Below, piece after piece: positions 34,401-46,400 of a stretch of 64,000 nt of DNA. Below the pieces are notes generated by a model, which worked only from the letters and a program-made list of their open reading frames with translations, did no database searches and was not told where the DNA came from. How positions within the stretch are numbered: the first letter of the stretch is position 1; every line of letters starts with the position of its first letter. This DNA comes from Mactromeris polynyma (Eukaryota > Mollusca > Bivalvia > Venerida > Mactridae): the NCBI GenBank assembly GCA_032209605.1, contig JASFXZ010000028.1, positions 1,932,941 through 1,996,940 of the forward strand, read 5' to 3'. Position numbers and translations under genes: made by a program.

Positions 34401-37400
34401 TACACCCAAGGCAAACCCATGATATATCATAAAATACTCAGTACCAAAGACATTAGAACTCGATATGACTACACTACATGACCATCCTAAAAGGTAACGC
34501 AGTACAGCATAGCATTTTTTAGGCTATCATTTTATCAGATAGCACTTAAACTGTAACCTGAAATTTGACGATTGATTCAGGAGTGTAAAGTAGGTAGGTT
34601 TTGTTTTAGTTTAGTACAAACAAACAATTTTTAAGGATGGCCTAAATTTATAAAATTAGTCGAGTTTTGTTTTCATTCCTTGATAAATTATTTAAGGTTC
34701 ACAAATGAACTCTTCAAGAAGACAACAAAGATCTATCAAGTGTTCACACAATTATTTGCCAATTCTTTTTTTTCTATCACAAAATCTTCCTCATTTGTAG
34801 AAACAACAATTATTTCGATATTGTCACAAAAAAGCTCAAATTTCTTCTTAAAAAATCCAACAGCCCGTACATAAATATTTTAAAGTAACAGAATTGTCAC
34901 ATAGAGCAAGTATCATCAGTTTTGAAGATTTTGAGCCAACCAATTGTAACTTATGTTGCAGTGGTAGTTACCATGGATTTGCACCAAACCTTCAAATTGT
35001 ACAAACAAACCTGGGATAAAGACCACCTCTGAATAAAGACCACAAACATTCATTCTATACTCTCTAAAAGGACATTTTAACCTGATTAGAAAAACCATCA
35101 TTCATACAAGTATTTTTCTCATTTTTCACAGTCTGGTCTAAAAAACATGCCTTGTTACCAAATCACAAAAATCGTAAGTTAATCTCAAATTAACAATTAA
35201 CTCCACTAATTTAAGATTTCTACCAAACAATATTCACACAGACAGTTTGCAAGGAATTTCAACTCAAATTTTGATTTTGCACTTAAATAATGAGGACTGG
35301 TATGTGGCATGCATGTTACTTAAGAATGCATTGTGAATATTAATTTGAGTGTAAACTCAACTGAGTGGAACTCTTAATTTGAGGTAATACTCACATTGAG
35401 ATTTTTATGAATATGTGAACAGTATTGACAGTAAACCTGTCTTGAAACACAATCTGTCATCAAAGTTTTTTAAATATTTTTATGGTAGTCTTTGTACACA
35501 AGTTTGATCGTACATATACATACAGAGGAAACCTGTGCAAAAAAGGACATATACAAAGGAAGGTGACATAATATATCTGTCAAGTCGACATACTTCCATC
35601 ACAACTTACTTCTGTGAATGTTTCATTCTGTCGTCCCAATACTGGAAAATAAATCAAATTTAAAAAGCAGTCCTGGGCCTTTACAGGCTGGATGATGAGA
35701 CATTAAGGCCTTAAGCCCCTTGATTGTCACCTTAGGGCCTAATGGGGGACCTGGGCCTTTACAGGCTGGATGATGAGACATTAAGGCCTTAATCCCCTTG
35801 ATTGTCACCTTAGGGCCTAATGGGGGACCTGGGCCTTTATATGCTGGATGATGAGACATTAAGGCCTTAAGCCCCTTGATTGTCACCTTAGGGCCTAATG
35901 GGGGACCTGGGCCTTTATAGGCTGGATGATGAGACATTAAGGCCTTAAGCCCCTTGATTGTCACCTTAGGGCATAATGGGGGACCTGGGCCTTTACATGC
36001 TAGATGATGAGACATTAAGGCCTTAATCCCCTTGATTGTCACCTTAGGGCCTAATGGGGGACCTGGGCCTTTACAGGCTGGATGATGAGACATTAAGGCA
36101 TTAAGCCCCTTGATTGTCGCCTTAGGGCCTAATGGGGGACCTGGGCCTTTACAGGCTGGATGATGAGACATTAAGGCCTTAAACCCCTTGATTGTCACCT
36201 TAGGGCCTAATGGGGGACCTGGACTGTGATGGGGTTTTGAATCCACAACTAATCATTTCATCAAATTACCTCCCCTGCGGGTTTAGTAACCTGTTTATAT
36301 TTTTAATACGGTCATCTTAGAAAACACTTTGAAAGAAGTAAATGCCCTAAAAATAATCTATGTACAGTCTAGTGTAGTTATTCATGCCTACATTCTAGTG
36401 TAGTTATTCATGCATACAGTCTAGAGTAGTTATTCCTGCCTACAGTCTAGTGTAGTTATTCCTGCATACAGTCTAGTGTAGTTATTCATGCCTACAGTCT
36501 AGTGTAGTTATTCCTGCCTACAGTCTAGTGTAGTTATTCCTGCCTACAGTCTAGTGTTGTAATTCCTGCCTACAGTCTAGTGTAGTTATTCCTGCCTACA
36601 GTCTAGTGTAGTTATTCCTGCCTACAGTCTAGTGTAGTAATTCATGCCTACAGTCTAGTGTAGTTATTCCTGCCTACAGTCTAGTGTAGTAATTCCTGCC
36701 TACAGTCTAGTGTAGTTATTCCTGCCTACAGTCTAGTGTAGTAATTCCTGCCTACAGTCTAGTGTAGTAATTCCTGCCTACAGTCTAGTGTAGTAATTCC
36801 TGCCTACAGTCTAGTGTAGTTATTCATGCCTACAGTCTAGTGTAGTTATTCATGCCTACATCTAGTATAGTTATTCCTGCCTACAGTCTAGTGTAGTTAT
36901 TCCTGCCTACAGTCTAGTGTAGTTATTCCTGCCTACAGTCTAGTGTAGTTATTCCTGCCTACAGTCTAGTGTAGTTATTCCTGCCTACAGTCTAGTGTAG
37001 TTATTCCTGCCTACAGTCTAGTGTAGTTATTCCTGCCTACAGTCTAGTGTAGTTATTCCTGCCTACAGTCTAGTGTAGTTATTCCTGCCTACAGCCTAGT
37101 GTAGTTATTCCTGCCTACAGTCTAGTGTAGTTATTCATCATAAGCACTATTTCCCGTTGATGATATGTAATTGTTTCGGAGGGGGTCTGATTCACAATTT
37201 CAAAAATTAATTATGTTATAATGGTGCACATGATTTTTTAGTCATCAATCCTAAGGTTTTCTATACTTAAACATATATGTGCAAAATATTGACAATTCAA
37301 AGTTCCATGCCCACAAAAAATATGTTTGAAGTGTAGACAATATATTTTCAATGTAATGTCAATCCAACAACTAATAGGGTTATAAGAAGGGTCTGAATAA

Positions 37401-40400
37401 TTATGCAGATTCATTTGCATATTAATGTAAAGGCAGCTATAGTTGATTTATAATTGGTTGACAATTCCATTATTGTGTGCAGGATGTTTATTGGTCAATA
37501 TTTTCTAACACATGTTTTCATTGGCTGATCAACTTATAATTTGTATACTACCATTCTCAAGTAATTAAACCTGGACTATACATGATCAACAATGGTGGAA
37601 GAATGAGTATCTTACATGTACTGTATCGTCCCAGCCACCTGACACGAATACATGGGGCATTGTCGGATGATACATAAGTGCAAATACTCTACATTTATGT
37701 CCGTCCATAATATCTCGACCATCACTGAAATAAAATAAAACATAGAGACATACTTGTGCTTGCAGACCACATACAAATCAAGACAACAGTGAGACTATCT
37801 CCAACATAGAGACATACTTGTGCTTGCAGACCACATACAAATCAAGACATCAGTAAGACTATCTCGTGACTCTAGAAATCCACTGGCTTGACGTCCCAGA
37901 CAAGTCTAATTGCCAATTCGGGCTACCAACAGTTGAGTTGACACCAAACAGTTTTTTGGTAAGAATGTTTAATAAAGAATGCTATGAAATGACTCAAAAA
38001 AATCAATTTCAAACACTTCCTAATTGATAAACCATGTTTAAACACTTCAAAACTTGCCACTTAAGATAACAGAAGATTTATTATAGAAACTTTGATAATG
38101 TTTTTGCTGTTTATATCACACATCATTACTCAACAGGTAACACATTCATACAATTTAAAGTAAAGTAACTACATGGTGTTAAAAAGGTTTGTTGACAAAG
38201 TTTGAATTTCAATAAAATGAAAATAATGATATGTACACCGGCTTTATTTCGCATGTATATACTGAAAACTACTGCTTTTTCATGAATATCTGTTTTATAA
38301 TGAACACTCAGGCAGAAGTCAACTATAGGTGACATAGATGGAACAAGCAATTAAAAAAATACAAAATTCAAACTTTGTGAACTAACTTTTGTAACACCCT
38401 GTATACTCAGTACATTTAACAACGCACGCTTTTTTACCAACCATAATCATAAACTATTTGTTGATTGTCATGAAACTTAGCATACATGTTGCGCGCACAT
38501 GCAAAAATATTGTTTCAATTTGTGAGACTTTAGGTCTAGGGCTTTAGTGACTATGGAACATTTTTAAATCAAAAGGCAAATGAAAACAATACTTTTATGA
38601 AAGAAGTAAAAACATAAAGCTAATCGATCCATTGTACAAAGATTATTGCTTGGAGTACCAACCTAGGTTCAAGAGTCTGAACTTTTCTCTGTGTCTCCAT
38701 GTCATATATGTGCACCCTAGGATCGTCCCCTGTTGCACAGAACAGTGTATTCTCCGGATTAACAGCCAACGTAAGGATCTGGGACTGTTCAGGTTCGTTT
38801 ATGGTATGTAGACATTTGCCACTCGTGTAATGCCAAAATTTGATCATACCAGACGCATCTGACAAAATAAAAAATATTATTCAACTTTTTTAATTCAAAT
38901 GTTACCTTTTTAAACAACAAAAACGGGGGGAAGGGTTGAATGGATGGAATACACAATGGAACAAGCGACGCCCTACATGAATACAGGGGCTAGTTGATGA
39001 AAGCAAAGTAACGTTGGCTCAGAGGTCGGGAGCAGCAATGTGCAACTTTCTAGTAAATTCAGACAAAAGTTGTGTCTTTTTAAGACAGGTTACCCATTCT
39101 TACTAAAAAGTGGATCTTTCATCATTTAAGCTACAAAATAATAATGATAAGAAAAATTCTATTGATTTGAGTAGCCTCGAACATGACATCAAGGCAGAAT
39201 GTGGTCATGTCACGAGGAACAAACATTTTTAAGTAATAATTCCTTAAAAATTTAATTTCGCCATTTATTTCAAATGATTGAATTGCAACATGTTCAACAA
39301 TTTTCTATTCTGTCAAACTTACATGAGGCCATCACAATCTTTTTATGCTCGGGTTTATCAACAGCTTCAAAATGTTTAAATCGTATCTGAGTGACAGGTA
39401 ACTTGGCCTTGATTGTATCCTCATCTTGTAGACTGTGCAAGCAATGACACGTCAATGGTTCGGTTTCGTAGATCTGTCAATAAAATATGATAAAGTTTCA
39501 GTGCTATTTTAGTAACTGCCTTTTTATTTGATAAATTTGGTCAATCGGGCTTTGTAAATATGTTCCTTTGTGTTGTCAACAAAATTTGATATTTTTGTTT
39601 TTGGTCCAGTTGTTAAATGTCACCAGATAATGTGTCCGTTCCATTGTTTGTCACCAGATTGTGTCCGTTCCATAGCGTTTTATCCCCAGGAAAGATTTTC
39701 ATATAAAATTTGGACCAAATGTTTACCATAATGATATGACAGGCTGAATATCAATGTTGGGTATGCTGTCTCAACATAAAGGTCTACAAATGCGATCAAA
39801 GGACAAATAGGCGGTTTTGGGGCAGTTTTTACTTAAAAAGCATCTAGTTCAGTATAATGAAATTTTATTACTTTCACCATATGTTAAAAACATTACTGTT
39901 GCAAATCATCCATTCTTTTCATACCATATTGTATGGAGCAATACTGTAATGCCACGGGGGTGGGGGATACACAGCCACAGGGGTGGGGGATACTCCTGAC
40001 ATTAGATAGAACTAGATTCCTGGCAGGTCGGAATTTGACACACGGGGCCATAGTTATCTCCTACCGTGGGGATTTAGACAAAATGCTTGGCTCTAGGGCG
40101 AGTAATTAGACCAATAAAAAATACAAATTTTCTAATTCCCCTGGGTCAGCTTGCTGCCCCTCCCCTGAGACAAAATATTGATAGGTGCATAACTACATGT
40201 ACATACAACTTTCTTTACAACATTATTCTGTTACATTGAATTAGATCAACAACACAATGTGCAGATTTATTCCCACTGGATTTGTATCATTTAAAAAATA
40301 TTCTGTTACAACAAATGTTGTTAAGAATTGATTGTATACATGTATATACCCTTCATTTCATACACATTGGTTCAATGAAGCAGTACAACACCAGCATTAC

Positions 40401-43400
40401 AAAGCATTCGTTTTGTTTGTTTACAACACACTCGTATTTTCTGTTATATAATAATAACAGAAATGATTAATGCAGTTACATTTGTATTTGGTTATCACAT
40501 TGAAGATTTGATGCAAAACCAAGGTAACTTCTTCTTTTCACCGAGTTACGATAGTTTTACACCAAATTCTCTCTATGGTTCCCATTATGTACAGATAATT
40601 TGTGATCACAATTGAGATTTTACACTTCGATATCACTGACATAATTATGCTTATGTATATCTCCAGTAACTATTTTATGATATTTGATAACATTTTGATT
40701 AATATCAGTGCGTCAAATTGGGATTTAATAAATGTGACTGTGTATTTATCATATTGTATAATAAAAAATAAACTAAGGATTGTAAACCTCTTTCGCAATA
40801 TGATATTGATGCATTAATCTTAAGTGACAAGTGTTGTAACTTTATTTTTTACTGTTAGGATATTATAAATTTTAGATTGCCAGATATATAAGGCCAGTTT
40901 TTTAAATTTTTACCAATTTTATTTTTGTTTAAATGAAGGACAGGAGGAGTAAAAATAAGGAGATCAAATTTGGCTGACGACATAAAACAGTCAATGGATA
41001 ATTCTGCGAATTCTTCCAGTACATTCAGACTAATGACATCCTGAAGCATTTGTCCACACTCTGCTCCGACGAATTTGTTTACCTTCTTGTAGGATGCTTG
41101 CCACCAAATCAGCATTTGTCATTTCAGCAAAGCAAATCCTCGTGACTATACACATGTATACAGTGCTCACACTATTTTTTTAATTTTAATTTTTCTTTTC
41201 TTTGGAAAACAGCACAATTTAGGGTCAGCTCATCGGTAAAATGAAAAAAAAAAATGGCCTTTGACTATCCATAGAAAATAGTTAGATAGCGGTGACCCAT
41301 TTAGCGATACATTGAAATGTTGAAACTGACCCAAACTCAATTGTTTCCTATTCCAAGCAGGATTTGGTGTATTGAAAAATAAAACATCTAAAAATTGTGG
41401 GTCACTAGTTCTGCAAACAAGCAATTTTTATGGTTGGCAATATCATCCATACTGTTTTCCTTGAATTGGGAGCATGATTAAATGTCTTTTCCCCCCACAT
41501 TGGTATATCGATATCTCGAGGACTCAACGCAACACTGTCGTAACTCCTATGTATTAATATAGGAGTTACGACAGTGTTGCATTGAGCCCTCGAAATTTTT
41601 AATTTCTGTGCCTCTGATCATGAAGAGCTTGTAATGTCTCCATTTTGTTTCATTCATTTCATTGGAACAAATGAAATATTCTACCTGTAGAACCAAATCC
41701 TACCAATTACAGTATTTGCATGGTATTTAACAAATAATTAAACATAACAACACAGGTACAATTTTCATTCATTTTAATTTCAAAAACACCGGATTATCAA
41801 ACACAATGGATTGTTAAAATAAGAAATTAAATGACAAATGATACAAACAATATGTAGTACCGCAGTACTCAACATGAAATAACACAAAAGATTAAAATAT
41901 AAAAAAGTACTTAGAGAACATAATCATAAAATAGGATAAACAGTGTATTGCCCTGGAAGAAAGGAGCAGATAAAATTGTTTCAAGTTCAAATATTAAACC
42001 AAACTTTTAGTTGTAAGAAAGTTTAATTCCATATACTGGTAGTCATCATATCAAGATTTTCCCGCAGCATTTCAGTATTAAATACAATGCATTCAACAAA
42101 TTTGAAGCCCTCAATCCCCCATTATTGGGGCTGAATATCGGCCCTTGATGGTTCCCCAACCTAAATAGTATCTTTTTTCCCCAATTCAAATATTATTTTC
42201 CGCCTCGTAGCCAAAATCAATTCAAACGACAAAAACTGTGATATAATTATACTTGTATGAGAAAAGATTTTATGCTAATTCGATGATGGTTATCAGTAAT
42301 TTCCGTTTAGTTTTGAAAAAAAACATGTTTGACCTTGTCGCAATTTCCGTAAATTGACAATGTGCCTGGACGTGACTCTCAATATGTGATTTAAATATTC
42401 ATCTGAAAATTGTTTTGCTCGACCACGTTTGTGTGCAAACTTGCCAGAGAACTCATAAATCTGTTGCAAAAATCTAAACCGAAAACACAACTGTCACACA
42501 TTTGGCAACACACGAACGATAACTAAGTATGGATATTGGTTATATCCTTACCATAAATGCTAGCAAGTGTGGCATTTGGAGCATTTTACTTATTCTTAAT
42601 GATGTATCGTGATACCAATCGTACCATGAAAGGTACATCGTGATATGTATTGTATCGTGTAACATCCGTATCGTCTCACTCTTACAAGTTATCACGAGCT
42701 GACAGTCAATTAAATGAAAATTCAAGCCGAGTTTAAGAATACAGGTACCAGGTAAGAAGTAGAATAAAATGCTTGAGTAGCAATGAACCCATAAAAGAAA
42801 AACGAATCCATAAAACCAGCAATGTCCTTCCAATTCACATCTTTTACTCTCTTTGAGTACTGCGACATTGAATCTTTACTGATTTCAGCAGTGGAGGTCG
42901 ATGAAGCACTATTGATTTTTTGCACGCGGTAAGATTTGCGTTTACAGGTAATAAGCAAATAGAAGGCAGCCAGACAGTATGGTACGGGATCAGACACTGC
43001 CTTTTTGTGGATACGAATTGTAATAATCGCCGTAACTGACATAATCGCACTAAACACCATCATTACAAACGTATAGTAACTCAGGTACGACATAGGTGAT
43101 GCCGATGTTGGTAACAAACCCATCACAATGTTAAGTAACACAACATATGACAGAAAACATGTGATGGAAAATCCAACTCTTTCCCCAGAATCTATCGGTA
43201 AAAGAAACGCAAATACGTTCACCAAACCCAGAAGCAATACTGGTGCAATAATATTGTAGACATAAAACAGAGGACGTCGGGATAATTTTATCTTGAAACT
43301 GGCTGTTGAGCTGTCTTCTATTGTGCTGGTATAAGCTGAAGTCTCCGATATTTCCCATTCCCCGTTTTCTTCAAAATATGTTGTTCCCCAAGCACCTATG

Positions 43401-46400
43401 TTGTTCAGCTGGAAAGTCGCCTCTGAAGTATTGTAGCCCCACATGGAGTACAGTAACACACATTCCTGATGGTCAAATGGGTAATACTGAACATCGGCTC
43501 TACAAGCAACTCGTGCAACCACCCATGGTCGCCACTGGCACAAACGCGTCACCAAATCAACTCGAACTTGTACTGACGAGTCGTAACCAACAAGTTCAAA
43601 ACCATTCAATGAATTCACAAGCACAACTGGGGGCCTCCACATTTTAGTTTCTTGCACCAAAACAGTAAGATCAAAAGTGCTAGCAGCAAGCGATTCAGCC
43701 GTCCACTCAAATGACAAGAATCCACTGACTTCCAGATATCCATTGGTTTCATCAAAATCAAGAATAGATACTAAATTCCAGTCCATCTTTACAACAACAG
43801 TCTCAATAGAATTTGTCACAGGTCGTAATGCTGCGACATTTGAGAAAGTATCCAGTACAAACAAGTATTCGGTTTTCATGTCGTCCCAAACCACAGCTTG
43901 AGTGTCATTTACACTCAGACACAGCAAGCCAAGTACAAATATGAAATACCCTGTCGACATACTGAATTTGAAGTTTGATTTTTATACTTTTTAGCAAACT
44001 TTTTAGCACAAAATGGTGATAAACTTATAATTTTCTAAATTCTGTTCTCTGTTAAGAAGAATGTTGCCGTTTTTCTATCCTAATTATTCAACGGTATCGT
44101 TCAATAAACTGACAGTATTGCAATAATTGCACACCACTTTAAAACCTATTGAATGATTGAAAACCTTTTTTAGATTTTCAAAAGCAGTGGCCATGTGTTT
44201 CTGACATGCAGATGTTATAACTGACACATGATTATATGTAAATTTTCATCAATTGCGGATGTGCCTGGACGTGACTTTTCTTACGTAATTTAAATAATTT
44301 CATCCGAGTGCAAGCACTGATATTGTCAAATGCAAAACAACAACTTATCAGATTTGAAACCTGCCATCACATAATGAGATGTCAGCGACGTATGTGCGTC
44401 TGTAGAATGCAATCTGCAACATTGAAGACAGCGAGTGTGAACAAAACACAGGAAACTAGGTCAAAGTAACGGCTCAACAATATAAGAGAATACTGCCTTT
44501 TGCTTTGATACTGAATCTTCCGAGTAAGTTATGTTTTAGGATATAGTTAAATATAGGAAAAATCTCGACACTGCAGATGTTTTGAAAAAGATTGCATTAA
44601 CAACCCTATTTGGGACTGTAAAATCCTCGCTACTTCCAATCTCAAATAAAATATAAAAATAAAGTTTTCCCACATATTGACTACAATATTGTTGTCATGT
44701 AACCTGGATCACACAATCATTTTTATCAAAAGAGCACATTTAACAGACAAGTACTCACAATTAAATGAAAATTCAAGCTGAGTTTAAGAATACAGGTAAC
44801 AGGTAAGATGTAGAATAAAATGCTTGAGAAGCAATGAACCCATAAAAAAAAAACAAATCCATAAAACCAGCAATGTCCTTCCAATTCACATCTTTCACTC
44901 TCTTTCCATCATTTGAGTATTGTGACAGTGAATCTTCACTGATTTCAGCACTGGAGGTAGAAGATGCACTATTGATCTTTTGCACACGGTTAGAATTGCG
45001 TTTACAGATCCGACAGGTAATAAGCAAATAGAACGCAGCCAGACAGTATGGTACGGGATCCGAGGCCGACTTGTGGTGTATACGAATAGTAATAATCGTC
45101 GTAACTGACATAATCGCACTAAACACCATCATTATGAACGTATAGTAACTCAGGTACGACATAGGCGATGCTGTTGTTGGCAACAAACCCATCACAATGT
45201 TAAGTAACACAACATATGACAGAAAACATGTGATGGAAAATCCAACTCTTTCCCCAGAATCTATCGGTAAAAGAAACGCAAATACGTTCACCAAGCCCAG
45301 TAGCAATACTGGCGCAATAATATTGTAGACATAAAACAGAGGACGTCGGGATAATTTTATCTTGAAACTGGCTGTTGAGCTGTCTTCTATTGTGCTGGTA
45401 TAAGATGAGGTCTGCGATATTTCCCATTCGCTGTTTTCTTCAAAATAAGTTGTTCCCCAGGCACCCAAGTTGTTCAGCTGTAAAATCGCCTCCGATGTAT
45501 TGTAGCCCCACATGGAGTACAGTAACACACATTCCTGTTGGTCAAATGGGTAATACTGAACATCGGCTCTACAAGCAACTCGTGCAACCACCCATGGTCG
45601 CCACTGGCACAAACGCGTCACCAAATCAACTCGAACTTGTACTGACGAGTCGTAACCAACAAGTTCAAAACCATTCAATGAATTCACAAGCACAACTGGG
45701 GGCCTCCACATTTTAGTTTCTTGCACCAAAACAGTAAGATCAAAATTGCTAGCAGCAAGTGATTCGGCCGTCCACTCAAATGACAAGAATCCACTGACTT
45801 CCAGATATCCATTGGTTTCATCAAAATCAAGAATAGATACTAAATTCCAGTCCATCTTTACAACAACAGTCTCAATAGAATTTGTCACAGGTCGTAATGC
45901 TGCAACATCAAAGAAAGTATCCAGTACAAACAAGTATTCGGTTTTCATGTCGTCCCAAACCACAGCTTGAGTGTCATTTACACTCAGACACAGCAAGCCA
46001 AGTACAAATATGAAATACCCTGTCGACATACTGAATTTTTAGTTTGATATTTATACTTTTTAGCAAACTTTTTAGCACACTTATATTGTAATTTTCCAAT
46101 TTCTGTTCTCTTTTAATTAGAAGAATTTCTGCTTTTTTGTCCTAATTATTCAACAGTACGGATTAATTAACTGACATTATTGAAATAATTGCACATCACG
46201 TACTTTAAAATCCCTAGAGTGATTAAAAACATTTTTTTAGATTTTCATAAGCAGTGGTCATGTGTTGAGAGGTGACCAATCAAATTACATTTTTTTGTTG
46301 TATATTCTGTGTCATCACAAAAAATATTATTAATGAACAACTCTAATGACATGACATATATATCAATTCAATGATTTTATTCCAATCACAATAAAATACA

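Noticed and set aside
35623..36246. 207-codon minus-strand frame with a 26-residue Pro/Gly-rich repeat resembling a structural protein
   Set aside because: A 78-bp minisatellite immediately upstream of a splice acceptor; no start context, signal peptide or splice support. The frame runs into the exon 6a region out of the WD40 frame.
40855..41115. 86-codon minus-strand frame in the WD40 intron
   Set aside because: No recognisable domain and no need for an exon there, since exons 2 and 3 already join in phase. It could be a relic of a mobile element but nothing supports this.
43306..43901. Plus-strand frames of 74-113 codons opposite the channel genes, conserved in both copies
   Set aside because: Shadows of the channel coding sequence; they are conserved only because the two genes are near-identical.
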